From assembly GCA_003241965.1 (NCBI GenBank), contig QBMB01000001.1, positions 86,498 through 150,497 of the forward strand: a DNA stretch of 64,000 nt. The letters are read 5' to 3'. Each line of letters begins with the position of its first letter. Positions within the stretch are counted from its first letter, which is position 1. The notes beneath the pieces were generated by a model. That model was not told the origin of the DNA. It searched no databases and worked only from the letters and a program-made list of their open reading frames with translations. Both the position numbers and the translations under genes were made by a program. This document shows positions 44,690 to 53,751 of the stretch, in pieces. The stretch comes from Burkholderiales bacterium (GTDB lineage Bacteria; Pseudomonadota; Gammaproteobacteria; Burkholderiales; Burkholderiaceae_C).

Positions 44690-45439
44690 CGTCGGATCTT
44701 CGCTGCGCGACCAAGCTGGGCACTTGGGCCTCGACGATCCCCAAGTCAATGATCGATGGATGGAAGCAGGCGGCGCCGTCGTCGCGCTTCTTTTCGGTGC
44801 AGGGGTTCAGCGAATTGACAGCCTCTTTGTTGACCGGTGGCTGCGTGGACGGTTGGGAGCAGATGCCCGACCAGGACGGCCGCTGGGTGGGCTGCGTCGC
44901 CTCGGTGGCCGCCGACGTGCGTCTGGTCAACGATGAAGGCAAGGACGTAGCCGACGGTGAATCGGGCGAGCAGATCGTGCGCGGCCCGGTCATCATGAAT
45001 GGCTACTACAAGAACGACGAGGCCAACCGCCGTGTGTGCCGCGACGGCTGGTTCCATACCGGCGACATCCTGTTCCGCGACGCGGCCGGCAACTACTTCT
45101 TCGCCGACCGCAAGAAGGACATGGATCAAGACCGGCAGAGAGAACGTTTATTGCCGGGAGGTCGAAAGCGTCCTGGGCGCCCACGCAGGCGCGATGCCGT
45201 GCGCCGAGTTCGGGCTGCCCAACGAGCACTGGGGCGAGGCCGTGACGGCCACCGTCATCGCCAGGCCAGGAACCATGGTGACCGAGGCCGAACTGATCGA
45301 GTTCTGTCGTGGCCGCCTGCCCGGCTTCAAGGCGCCGAAGCGGATCCACTTTCGCAGCTCGCTGCCGATCAGCGTGGCCAACAAGATCCTCAAGCGGGGT
45401 CTCAAGACCGAGTACGCCGATGAGGCCAAGGGCGGTTGA
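44690..45439 (+). pseudogene. Acyl-CoA ligase remnant (5'-truncated, frameshifted)
   Basis: The C-terminal half of an AMP-forming ligase of the short/medium-chain type. Recognisable blocks are SMIDGWKQA, FFSVQGFSELTAS, GESGEQIVRGPVIMNGYYKN, DGWFHTGDI and FFADRKKDM. Just after KKDM the frame shifts: an extra G near 45123-45124 separates ATG from ATCAAGACCGG. The next frame continues with ENVYCREVES, HWGEAVTATV, LPGFKAPKR and ISVANKILKR. The N-terminal half with the ATP loop is absent. Weak ligase-like traces may extend back to about 44600. Not functional. It lies between the divergent promoter region and the SCP-x thiolase gene. Confidence 0.85.
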
Positions 45440-45496
45440 GGCCGATGGCCTCTCAGTGTCGGCGTCCGAAATATTTCAACCCAAGGAGTTAGTGCG

Positions 45497-46681
45497 ATGA
45501 ACCAGAAAGTCGTTGTTGCCGGTGTCGGGATGGTCCCGTTCACCAAACCGGGCGCCAGTGAACCCTATCACGTGATGGGAGAGAGGGCAGTGCGCCAGGC
45601 CCTTGCCGATGCGCGCGTTGAGTACGCCATGATCCAGCAAGCCTATGTCGGCTATGTGTATGGCGATTCCACCTGCGGCCAGCGGGCGCTCTACCCCGTG
45701 GGCATGAGCGGCATCCCCATCGTCAACGTCAACAACAACTGCTCCACCGGTTCGACGGCTCTGTTTCTGGCGCGCCAGGCAGTCGAAAGTGGTGCCGTCG
45801 AGTGTGTTCTGGCCCTGGGCTTCGAGCAGATGGCCGCAGGTGCCATCAAGGCCCAGTTCGAGGACAGGCCGACGCCGTTCGAGGAGTTTGACCGGGCCAC
45901 CGCCGAACTCGTCGGGCGCCCGGAAATTCCGTTGGCTATCCGTTACTTCGGCGGTGCCGGCAAGGCGCACATGGACAAGTACGGCACCAAACTGGAGACC
46001 TTTGCCAGCATTCGCGCCAAGGCCAGCCGTCATGCTGCGAACAACCCTCTGGCGCTGTTGCGCAAGGAGATCTCGGTCGACGACGTGATGAACGCACCTG
46101 TGCTGTGGGAGGGCGTGATGACCCGCCTGATGGCTTGCCCACCGACCTGCGGCGCCGCTGCTGCGGTGATCTGCTCCGAAGCCTTCGCCAAGAAGCACGG
46201 GCTCGACACTCGCGTTTCCATTGTCGCCCAGGCGATGGCAACCGATCTTCCCAGTACCTTCGAGTCGCACGACATGATGCGCGTGGTCGGCTTCGATATG
46301 GCGCGCGATGCGGCGCAAAAGGTCTATCAGCAAGCCGGCATCGGCCCGCAGGACGTGAACGTGGTTGAGCTGCACGACTGCTTTGCACAGAACGAGTTGA
46401 TCACCTATGAGGCGCTGGGCCTGTGCCCGCCCGGCGGTGCGGAAAAGTTTGTGCTGGACGGCGACAACACCTATGGCGGCAAGGTTGTGACCAACCCGTC
46501 GGGCGGCCTGTTGTCGAAAGGGCACCCTCTGGGCGCCACCGGCCTGGCGCAATGTTATGAGCTGACTCACCAACTGCGCGGCACGGCGGACAAACGCCAA
46601 GTTCAAGGCGCACGTGTGGCCTTGCAGCACAACCTCGGGCTGGGCGGCGCTTGTGTTGTCACGCTTTACCAGGCCGCCTGA
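45497..46681 (+). CDS. SCP-x-type thiolase
   Basis: 394-residue thiolase of the sterol carrier protein-x branch, with Cys82 in NNNCSTGSTAL, ELHDCFAQNE and SKGHPLGATG. YGDSTCGQRALY and the NNNCSTGS context match SCP-x, whose known role is cleavage of 3-keto-2-methyl-branched or sterol side-chain acyl-CoA. No C-terminal SCP2 domain is fused. A CAAGGAG precedes the ATG. It is quite different from the thiolase at 40966, so the island holds two thiolases of one branch with separate roles. Confidence 0.92.
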   Translation: MNQKVVVAGVGMVPFTKPGASEPYHVMGERAVRQALADARVEYAMIQQAYVGYVYGDSTCGQRALYPVGMSGIPIVNVNNNCSTGSTALFLARQAVESGAVECVLALGFEQMAAGAIKAQFEDRPTPFEEFDRATAELVGRPEIPLAIRYFGGAGKAHMDKYGTKLETFASIRAKASRHAANNPLALLRKEISVDDVMNAPVLWEGVMTRLMACPPTCGAAAAVICSEAFAKKHGLDTRVSIVAQAMATDLPSTFESHDMMRVVGFDMARDAAQKVYQQAGIGPQDVNVVELHDCFAQNELITYEALGLCPPGGAEKFVLDGDNTYGGKVVTNPSGGLLSKGHPLGATGLAQCYELTHQLRGTADKRQVQGARVALQHNLGLGGACVVTLYQAA

Positions 46682-46714
46682 GCACAGGCGCAGAAGACCA
46701 GGATCTGGAGTCCC

Positions 46715-47158
46715 ATGATTGACAAGCAATTCATCGGCTACGAGGTGCCGCCCACGCTGTGGGATGTGGAGAAGGGCCGCATCCGCTTTTTCGCCCAGGT
46801 GATCGGTGCCACCGACCCGATCTACTTCGACACGACTGCCGCCAAGGCCGCTGGCTACCGCGACGTCGTGGCGCCACCGACTTTCATCTTTGGCGCCGAG
46901 AGCGATTCGGGGGTGTTGATGACGTTGCTCGACACGCTCAAGATCGATCTGCGGGAGGTCTTGCACGGTGAGCAGCGCTTCGACTACCACGCCCCGGTGT
47001 GCGCTGGCGACACGCTGCGTTTTCAGACCCGGGTCGCCGACATCTACGACAAGAAGGGCGGCGCGCTCGAGTTTGTCGTCAACGACACGAAGGTCACCAA
47101 TCAACTTGGCGAGCATGTCTCCGACATGCACTCAGTGATCGTCGTGCGCCACGCCTGA
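46715..47158 (+). CDS. MaoC-like hydratase, N-terminal-type subunit
   Basis: 147-residue hotdog protein of the kind that forms the non-catalytic half of a MaoC hydratase. It has FAQVIGATDPIYFD and APPTFIFG but lacks the His of the hydratase dyad. The gene just downstream encodes a hotdog protein with the full dyad. The pair would form a heteromeric enoyl-CoA hydratase, as in mycobacterial HadAB or ChsH1-ChsH2. An 11-base gap separates them. Confidence 0.85.
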   Translation: MIDKQFIGYEVPPTLWDVEKGRIRFFAQVIGATDPIYFDTTAAKAAGYRDVVAPPTFIFGAESDSGVLMTLLDTLKIDLREVLHGEQRFDYHAPVCAGDTLRFQTRVADIYDKKGGALEFVVNDTKVTNQLGEHVSDMHSVIVVRHA

Positions 47159-47168
47159 AGGAATATTC

Positions 47169-47585
47169 ATGAACGCTCAAGTAAAAATCATGGATGTCGG
47201 TGCCGACATGCCCGTGCTGGAATTGCCGCCGATCAGCCGCACCACCCTGGCACTGTTCGCCGGTGCGTCGGGCGACCACAACCCGATCCACATCGACATC
47301 GACTTCGCCCACGGTGCGGGGATGAAGGATGTGTTCGCGCACGGCATGCTGTCGATGGCCTACCTCGGGCGCGCGCTCACCGAATGGGTGCCGCAGCGCC
47401 AGATCCTCAGCTATGGCGTGCGCTTCGCGGCCCTGACCCATCTCGGCGACCGCGTGCGCTGCACCGGCAAGGTGCTTGAACAGATTGAGCATGCAGGCCG
47501 ACCCTGCGTGCGCGTTCAAATCAGCGCTACGAAAGCGACAGGCGAAATCACGCTGTCCGGCGAGGCGCTGGTTGCCCTGAACTGA
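47169..47585 (+). CDS. MaoC-like hydratase, catalytic subunit
   Basis: 138-residue hotdog protein with the hydratase-2 motif ASGDHNPIHID: Asp36 and His41 are the expected catalytic pair. AHGMLSMAYLGRALTEW is typical of this subunit type. With the preceding protein it would hydrate a trans-2-enoyl-CoA to the (R)-3-hydroxyacyl-CoA. The SDR that follows could oxidise that product. AAGGAAT precedes the ATG. Confidence 0.88.
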   Translation: MNAQVKIMDVGADMPVLELPPISRTTLALFAGASGDHNPIHIDIDFAHGAGMKDVFAHGMLSMAYLGRALTEWVPQRQILSYGVRFAALTHLGDRVRCTGKVLEQIEHAGRPCVRVQISATKATGEITLSGEALVALN

Positions 47586-47668
47586 GAGGCTGAGACCGCC
47601 GTTTGGCAGCCCGGCTCCTTATTCTTTTCCCTTTCATTTCCTTTTCATCAAAAACAAGGACACACATC

Positions 47669-48496
47669 ATGAAAAAACTCGAAGGCAAAGTGGCCATCGT
47701 TTCAGGTTCGGGCCGCGGCATCGGCCGTGCGATCGCCATGAAGTTGGCCATCGAAGGCGCCAAGATCGTGGTCAACGACCTCGACGCAGCTCCAGCAGAG
47801 CAGACCGTGGCCGACATCAAGAAGGCAGGCGGCATGGCCGTGGCCTGCGTGGGCAGCGTCACTGCCGGCGATTTTGCTGATCGCTTCGTCAAGACCGCGA
47901 TTGACAGCTTCGGCGGCCTGGACATCATCATCAACAACGCCGGCTACACCTGGGACAACGTGGTTCAGAAGATGACGGACGAGCAATGGAACGCGATCAT
48001 CGACGTGCATCTGACCGCGCCGTTCAAAATTTTGCGCGCTGCCGCAGAGTTCATTCGCGTCGCCTCGCGCAAGGAAGCCGAAGCCGGGCAGGAGGTGTTC
48101 CGCAAGGTGGTCAACATCTCGTCTATCGCCGGCACCGGCGGCAACGCCGGCCAGGCTAACTACTCAGCGGGCAAGGCCGGCATCATTGGCCTGACCAAGG
48201 CGCTCTCCAAGGAGTGGGGGCGTTACAAGGTGAACGTCAACGCCGTCGCTTTTGGCATGATCAAAACGCGGCTGACCGAAGCTTCGGCCAGCGGCGACGC
48301 ATCCATTGACATCCAGGGCCAAAAGATCAAGGTCGGCGTCAACCCTGATCTGCTGGAAATGATGGAGCGCACCATTCCGCTGGGTCGCGGCGGCACGCCC
48401 GAGGAAGCGGCCGGATCGGTCTACCTGCTGTGTATTCCCGAGTCGAACTACGTAAGCGGCCAGACGCTGATCTGCGGCGGCGGCATCTCGATCTAA
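47669..48496 (+). CDS. FabG-like SDR (3-hydroxyacyl-CoA dehydrogenase)
   Basis: 275-residue SDR: SGSGRGIGRA at 12-21, NNAG at 89-92, Ser152, Tyr165 and Lys169 all present, ending SGQTLICGGGISI. ATG 47669 is chosen because AAGGA lies 8 bases upstream; the in-frame start at 47603 has none. A roughly 12-residue insertion (SRKEAEAGQEVF) before the Ser strand is longer than in most FabG proteins and is typical of a subgroup with MaoC hydratases. Predicted to oxidise the hydrated product of the MaoC pair upstream. Confidence 0.87.
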   Translation: MKKLEGKVAIVSGSGRGIGRAIAMKLAIEGAKIVVNDLDAAPAEQTVADIKKAGGMAVACVGSVTAGDFADRFVKTAIDSFGGLDIIINNAGYTWDNVVQKMTDEQWNAIIDVHLTAPFKILRAAAEFIRVASRKEAEAGQEVFRKVVNISSIAGTGGNAGQANYSAGKAGIIGLTKALSKEWGRYKVNVNAVAFGMIKTRLTEASASGDASIDIQGQKIKVGVNPDLLEMMERTIPLGRGGTPEEAAGSVYLLCIPESNYVSGQTLICGGGISI

Positions 48497-48525
48497 AGCG
48501 CAAGCCGAACGCATAAAGGCCCACG

Positions 48526-49707
48526 ATGGACATCGATTTCAGCCCGGAAGACATGGCGTTCCAGCAAGAGGTTCGCACTTGGTTCAAAGGCCACACACCG
48601 TCCGATCTCAAGCGCAAGACCGTCACCGGGGAAATGCTGCAGAAGAACGACATCGTTCATTGGCAGCGCCGACTCGATGGCCAGGGCTGGCTGGTCACCG
48701 GCTGGCCCAAGGAGCATGGGGGGCCGGGCTGGACGCCGACGCAGCGCTATATTTTCGACCTTGAGCGCGCGGCGGCCAGTGCGCCGGTGGGGCTGTCGAT
48801 GGGCGTCATCATGCTCGGGCCGGTGCTGATTGCCTTCGGCACGCCAGAGCAAAAGGCGCAGTACCTGCCGCGCATCCGTCGCTGCGAGGACTGGTGGTGC
48901 CAAGGCTATTCCGAGCCGGGTGCAGGCTCCGACTTGGCCAGCCTGAAGACCACGGCCGTGGCCGATGGCAGCGATTACATCATCAACGGCTCCAAGATCT
49001 GGACCACTTATGCGCATTGGGCCACGCACATGTTCTGCCTGGTGCGTACCGCCAACACCGGCAAGAAGCAGGAAGGCATCTCCTTCCTGCTGATCGAGAT
49101 GGACCGCTCCGGCATCGATGTCAAACCCATTGTCTCGATCGACGGCGAACACCACCTGAACCAGGTGTTTCTCACCGACGTTCGGGTGCCCAGAAAAAAC
49201 CTGGTCGGTCGCGAAGGCCAGGGTTGGGACATTGCCAAGTACCTGCTCACACACGAGCGCACCAGCATCGCCGGCGTGGCCGACTGCAAGGCGCATTTAG
49301 CCAACTTGTATGCCGCGGCAGGTGAGCGCCGCTCGGGTGGCCAACCGCTGATGGAGGACGCGGCGATGCGGCTCAAGCTGGCGCGCGCCGAGATCGAACT
49401 GATGGCGCTCGAACACACCAACTTTCGCGTGCTGGCCGCCACCGCCTCGGGCAAGGCGCCGGGGCCGGAATCCTCGCTGCTCAAGACCATGGGCACGGCG
49501 GTGCAACAGACCTTGGCCGAGCTGGGCGTCGAGATCGCCGCCGAGCAAGCCTGGCCCTGGCATGACGGCGGCGAGTTTGGAAGCGGACGCCATGCCCATG
49601 CGATGCCGCACTACTGTTTTTCGCGCGCCGCCACGATTTACGGCGGCAGCGACGAGGTGCAAAAGAATGTATTGGCCAAGATGCTGCTGGCCGGCGGCAC
49701 GCGGTAA
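48526..49707 (+). CDS. ACAD, large/catalytic subunit of a heteromer (PimC-like)
   Basis: 393-residue ACAD: QGYSEPGAGSDLASL near 126-140, KIWTTYAHWA and GGSDEVQKN at the C-terminus. The MCAD base position is Gly (IYGGSDE), but Glu244 in THER occupies the IVD position. With the next gene it resembles the pimeloyl-CoA dehydrogenase pair PimC/PimD and the alpha2-beta2 ACADs of steroid side-chain breakdown. A dicarboxyl or bulky acyl-CoA is a likely substrate, and pimeloyl-type products of the BadI homologue would fit. Confidence 0.88.
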   Translation: MDIDFSPEDMAFQQEVRTWFKGHTPSDLKRKTVTGEMLQKNDIVHWQRRLDGQGWLVTGWPKEHGGPGWTPTQRYIFDLERAAASAPVGLSMGVIMLGPVLIAFGTPEQKAQYLPRIRRCEDWWCQGYSEPGAGSDLASLKTTAVADGSDYIINGSKIWTTYAHWATHMFCLVRTANTGKKQEGISFLLIEMDRSGIDVKPIVSIDGEHHLNQVFLTDVRVPRKNLVGREGQGWDIAKYLLTHERTSIAGVADCKAHLANLYAAAGERRSGGQPLMEDAAMRLKLARAEIELMALEHTNFRVLAATASGKAPGPESSLLKTMGTAVQQTLAELGVEIAAEQAWPWHDGGEFGSGRHAHAMPHYCFSRAATIYGGSDEVQKNVLAKMLLAGGTR

Positions 49708-49715
49708 GGATCGTC

Positions 49716-50858
49716 ATGAACTTTGATCTCTCCGAAGAACAAAAGATGCTGCGCGACGCGGCACAGAAATTTCTGCGCGCCGAATACCGCTTCGATGCGC
49801 GCAACCAGATCGTCGCGTCGGCGTCCGGCATGAGCCACAAGCACTGGCAGCGATTCGGGGAATTCGGCTGGCTTGGGCTCGGACTGCCCGAGGCCGATGG
49901 CGGTTTTGGCGGCGGCATGCTCGAGACGATCCAGGTCGCCGAGGCCCTGGGCGCCGCGCTGGTGGTCGAACCCTACCTCGTCAGCGCCGTGCTCGGCGCG
50001 CAGGCGGTGGCACGCGCGGGCACCGCGGCGCAGCGCGCGACCTGGCTGCCCGGGCTCGTCTCGGGCCAGCGCATTGTCAGCCTAGCGCACACCGAGGCCG
50101 ATGCGCGCCACGACCTCGCCCATGTTCACACCAGCGCCATGGCCAAGGGCGGCCGCTGGGTGCTGTCGGGCCGCAAAAGCGGTGTGCTGGGCGCGCCCTG
50201 GGCCGACGGCTTTGTTGTGGCCGCCAGAACCTCGGGCGCCGTCAGTGAACGCCGGGGAATCAGCTTGTTTCTGGTCGAAGCCCACACGCCGGGGGTGCAG
50301 GTGGCGGGCTACAAGGTCTACGACGGCAGTCGGGCTGGTGATCTGCAGCTTGATGCTGTCGTGCTGGGCCCGGACGCATTGCTGGGCATGGAAGGCGAAA
50401 GCCTGGGACTGCTCGAGCACCTGGTTGATCTTGGCATTGTTGCCGCCTGTGCCGACGCCCTGGGTGCCATGGGCGCGCTGTTGAGGAAAACCGGCGAGTA
50501 CGTCGGCACGCGCAAACAATTTGACGTGCCGATTGCCAGTTTCCAGGTCATCCAGCACCGGCTGGTCGACATGTTCGCCGCGGTCGAGGCCAGCCGCTCC
50601 CTGGTGTTGATGGCGGCCCTGCATGCCGAGCATCCCGACGCAGTCACCCGTTCGCGCGCCGTCTCGGCCGCCAAGGCCGCCATTGGTGAGCGAGCCCGCT
50701 TCGTGGCGCAGCAAGCGGTGCAGCTGCACGGCGGCGTGGGCATGACCGAGGAGCTTGACATCGGCCATTACTTTCGCCGCCTGACGCTCTTTTGCAACCT
50801 GTTGGGCAGCACCGACCACCACCTGCAGCGCTTTGCGACGCTGCGTGTGGTGGCCTGA
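49716..50858 (+). CDS. ACAD-like, small/non-catalytic subunit of a heteromer (PimD-like)
   Basis: 380-residue ACAD homologue. The usual EPxAGSD motif is replaced by HTEADARHDLA, and neither catalytic Glu position is filled (VDLGIVAAC at the IVD site, NLLGSTDHH at the MCAD site). HGGVGMTEELDIGHYFRR is kept and is typical of PimD-like small subunits. It begins 8 bases after the large subunit stop. Likely role: completes the shared FAD sites of the heterotetramer. Confidence 0.87.
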   Translation: MNFDLSEEQKMLRDAAQKFLRAEYRFDARNQIVASASGMSHKHWQRFGEFGWLGLGLPEADGGFGGGMLETIQVAEALGAALVVEPYLVSAVLGAQAVARAGTAAQRATWLPGLVSGQRIVSLAHTEADARHDLAHVHTSAMAKGGRWVLSGRKSGVLGAPWADGFVVAARTSGAVSERRGISLFLVEAHTPGVQVAGYKVYDGSRAGDLQLDAVVLGPDALLGMEGESLGLLEHLVDLGIVAACADALGAMGALLRKTGEYVGTRKQFDVPIASFQVIQHRLVDMFAAVEASRSLVLMAALHAEHPDAVTRSRAVSAAKAAIGERARFVAQQAVQLHGGVGMTEELDIGHYFRRLTLFCNLLGSTDHHLQRFATLRVVA

Positions 50859-50904
50859 TTGCCTGATGACCGACCCATACCGAGTCACTGGAAGGGCTGC
50901 CTAA

Positions 50905-52512
50905 ATGAGTTTGATGACATCCACCGCCACGCCGAACTCGCCCGAATTTCAGCGCAACCGCGAAGCCTATGAGCTGCGCATTGACGACTTGCATGAACGC
51001 CGCGAACGTGCCCTGATCGGCGGCCCCGAAAAGGCGCGCCTGCTGCACAAGAAGCGCAAGCAGTTGCTGCCGCGCGAGCGCCTGGCTGCCGTGCTCGACC
51101 CCGGCTCGCCCTTCCTCGAGTTCGGGCAGCTTGCCGGCGACGGCCTGTACGAGGGCGTGCCGCCGGGCGGCAGCATCATCACCGGGGTGGGGCTGGTGTG
51201 CGGGCGCGCATGCATGCTGATGATCCACGATGCCACGGTCAAGGGCGGCACCTACTACGGCATCACCGCAAAAAAACATGTGCGGGCCCAGATGTTCGCC
51301 TGGCAGCACCGGCTGCCGTGCATCACCATGGTCCAGTCGGGCGGCGCCAACCTGCCGGAGCAGGCGCATATTTTCCCCGACGACGGCCAGTTCGGCTCCA
51401 TTTTTTACAACCAGATCCGCATGTCGGCCGAGGGCATCACCCAGATCGCGACCGTGCATGGGCCCTCAACCGCTGGCGGCGCCTATCTCCCGGCGCTGTG
51501 CGACGAGGCGGTGATCGTGCGCAACCAGGGTGCGATGTTCCTCGCCGGGCCCGAACTGGTGTATGCCGCCACCAAGGAAGAGGTTGACATTGAAACCCTG
51601 GGCGGCGGCGAGATGCACAGCCGCATCAGCGGCGTCACTGACCATCTGGCCGAGAACGATGGCCATGCCATCTCCATCGTGCGCGGCATCGTGGCCAACC
51701 TAGGTACCGTGGCCAAGCAACGCTGGGACGTGGTTCCGCCGCTGCCGCCCCGCCATGACCCGCGCGAGATTTACGGCATCGTCAGCGCCGACAACCGGCA
51801 TCCGACCGACAACCGCGAAGTGCTGCTGCGGCTGATCGACGACAGCGAACTACAGGAGTTCAAACCCCTGTACGGCGACACCATGATCTGCGGCTTCGCC
51901 CGCATCAAGGGTTTCCAGATCGGCATTCTGGCCAACAACGGCGTGATCTTCTCCGAGAGCGCGCTCAAGGGCGCGCACTTCATCGAGTTGTGCTGCCAGC
52001 GCGACATTCCGCTGCTGTTCATGGCCGATGTGTCGGGCTTCATGGTCGGCAAAGCGGTGGAGCAGCAGGGCATTGCCAAGCACGGCGCCAAGTTCATGAC
52101 GGCCATGGCCTCGGCCAACGTGCCGCGCTACACGCTGATCACCGGAGGCTCGTACGCAGCGGCCTACCTGGCGATGTGCGGGCGCCCGTTCAAGCCCAAC
52201 GTGATGATGATGTGGCCTACCGGCCGCGCCGCGCTGATGGGCCCCGAGCAGGCCGCCACCACGCTGGGCCTGGTGCGCGAGAACATCCACCGGCGCGAGG
52301 GCACAAGCTGGAGCGACGAAGAACGCGAGCAATTCAAGCAACCGATACGCGAGCAGTTCGAGAGCTTTTCCAGTCCCTACAACTACGCCTCCAATCTGTG
52401 GTGCGACATGGTGATTGACCCGCTGGAAACGCGCGACACCATGGCTTTGCTGCTGGAGCTGGCGGGCCGTGTGCCGGCGCGCGACACGCACTTCGGCGTG
52501 TTCCGCATGTGA
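50905..52512 (+). CDS. Acyl-CoA carboxylase, carboxyltransferase (beta) subunit, second system
   Basis: 535-residue carboxyltransferase: QLLPRERLAAVLDPGSPFLE, PSTAGGAYLPALCD, GILANNGVIFSESALKGAHF and GSYAAAYLAMCGR. It is of the methylcrotonyl/geranyl-CoA carboxylase type. The second oxyanion loop reads GGSYAAAYLAMCGR where the 27052 protein has GAGYYGMCGR, so the two enzymes probably differ in acyl preference. The matching alpha subunit is five genes downstream at 55721, separated by CoA-transferase, ACAD and hydratase genes. Confidence 0.9.
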   Translation: MSLMTSTATPNSPEFQRNREAYELRIDDLHERRERALIGGPEKARLLHKKRKQLLPRERLAAVLDPGSPFLEFGQLAGDGLYEGVPPGGSIITGVGLVCGRACMLMIHDATVKGGTYYGITAKKHVRAQMFAWQHRLPCITMVQSGGANLPEQAHIFPDDGQFGSIFYNQIRMSAEGITQIATVHGPSTAGGAYLPALCDEAVIVRNQGAMFLAGPELVYAATKEEVDIETLGGGEMHSRISGVTDHLAENDGHAISIVRGIVANLGTVAKQRWDVVPPLPPRHDPREIYGIVSADNRHPTDNREVLLRLIDDSELQEFKPLYGDTMICGFARIKGFQIGILANNGVIFSESALKGAHFIELCCQRDIPLLFMADVSGFMVGKAVEQQGIAKHGAKFMTAMASANVPRYTLITGGSYAAAYLAMCGRPFKPNVMMMWPTGRAALMGPEQAATTLGLVRENIHRREGTSWSDEEREQFKQPIREQFESFSSPYNYASNLWCDMVIDPLETRDTMALLLELAGRVPARDTHFGVFRM

Positions 52513-52535
52513 TCTTTTAGTCCACAGTATTGAAC

Positions 52536-53729
52536 ATGCTCGAAGCCATTCTCTCCGGCTGCCGCGTGCTCGGCCTGACGCAGAACGTGGCCGGCCCGTT
52601 CTGCACCCATATCCTCGGCGACCTCGGCGCCGAGGTCATCAAGATCGAACGCCCGGGCAGCGGCGACGATGCGCGCCAGTGGAAGCCGCCCGAAGTGGCC
52701 GGCGTCTCGACCGGCTTCGCGGCGCTGAACCGCAGCAAGAAGAGCGTCTGCATTGACCTCGACAGCGCGATTGGTCAGCAGCTGGTCGCGCGCCTGGCGG
52801 CCGGTGCCGACGTGCTGGTGCATTCGCTCAAACCCGGCAGCGCCGAAGCGCGCGGCCTCGGCGACGGACACCTGCTGCCGACCAATCCGCGCCTCGTGTA
52901 TTGCGCGATCAGCGCCTTCGGCGAGGTCGGCCCGATGCGCGCGCTGCCCGGCTACGACCCGCTGATGCAGGCCTTCGCCGGCATCATGAGCGTCAGCGGC
53001 CACGAAGGTGACGAGCCGGCGCGCGTCGGCGTGTCGCTGATCGACATGGGCACCGGCATGTGGGCCACGATGGCGATCCTGGCCGCGCTGCTGCGCCGCG
53101 CCACCACGGGCGAAGGCATGCGCGTGCACGCCAGCCTGCTCGAGACCGGGCTGTCGTGGATGATGGTGCCAGTCGCGAACTATCTGGCCACCCAGCGCCT
53201 ACCGCGCAAGATGGGTTCGGCGATGGCGATGATGGCGCCCTACGAGCTCTTCGAAAGCGCCGACGGCAAGGTCTTCATCGCTGCGGCCAACGACCGGCTG
53301 TTTGGCCGCATCTGCAGCGCGCTGGCTTGTCCAGAGCTGGCGCAGGATCCGCGCTTCATCGACATGTCGGCGCGCATCGGCCACCGCAAGGCGCTGCACG
53401 CCGAGCTCGAGGCGCGCACCCGGCAGCGCAGCACCGCAGACTGCGCGGCGGCGCTGCGAGCGGCCGGTGCGCCCTGCAGCGAGATGCACGACGTGGCCCA
53501 GATGCTGGCGCACGAACAGGTGCAAGCGGTCGGCATGCTGGGCGCGCTGCCGCTGCCGGGCGCACCGCAACACCAGACGATGGGCCTGCCCATCAGTTCG
53601 CAGGGCCGTCGCGGGCGCAGCGGCCCGCCGCCGCCAGTGCTGGGCGGGAACACCGACGAGGTGTTGACGGCGCTGGGCCTGCATGCCGATGAACTGGCGG
53701 CGCTGCGACAGCAACGCGTCGTCGATTGA
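52536..53729 (+). CDS. Family III (CaiB/BaiF) CoA-transferase
   Basis: 397-residue transferase with GCRVLGLTQNVAGPFC at the start and the catalytic Asp170 in VSLIDMGTG. ATG 52536 is preferred to TTG 52530; no strong ribosome site is visible. GYDPLMQAFAGIMSVSG is typical of the family. It is paired with an ACAD ending in PRSY, as the transferase at 1215 is, but in reverse order. It may activate an acid using a CoA donor from later in the pathway. Confidence 0.88.
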   Translation: MLEAILSGCRVLGLTQNVAGPFCTHILGDLGAEVIKIERPGSGDDARQWKPPEVAGVSTGFAALNRSKKSVCIDLDSAIGQQLVARLAAGADVLVHSLKPGSAEARGLGDGHLLPTNPRLVYCAISAFGEVGPMRALPGYDPLMQAFAGIMSVSGHEGDEPARVGVSLIDMGTGMWATMAILAALLRRATTGEGMRVHASLLETGLSWMMVPVANYLATQRLPRKMGSAMAMMAPYELFESADGKVFIAAANDRLFGRICSALACPELAQDPRFIDMSARIGHRKALHAELEARTRQRSTADCAAALRAAGAPCSEMHDVAQMLAHEQVQAVGMLGALPLPGAPQHQTMGLPISSQGRRGRSGPPPPVLGGNTDEVLTALGLHADELAALRQQRVVD

Positions 53730-53751
53730 CAGAGACAAGGCCGAGATCCCC

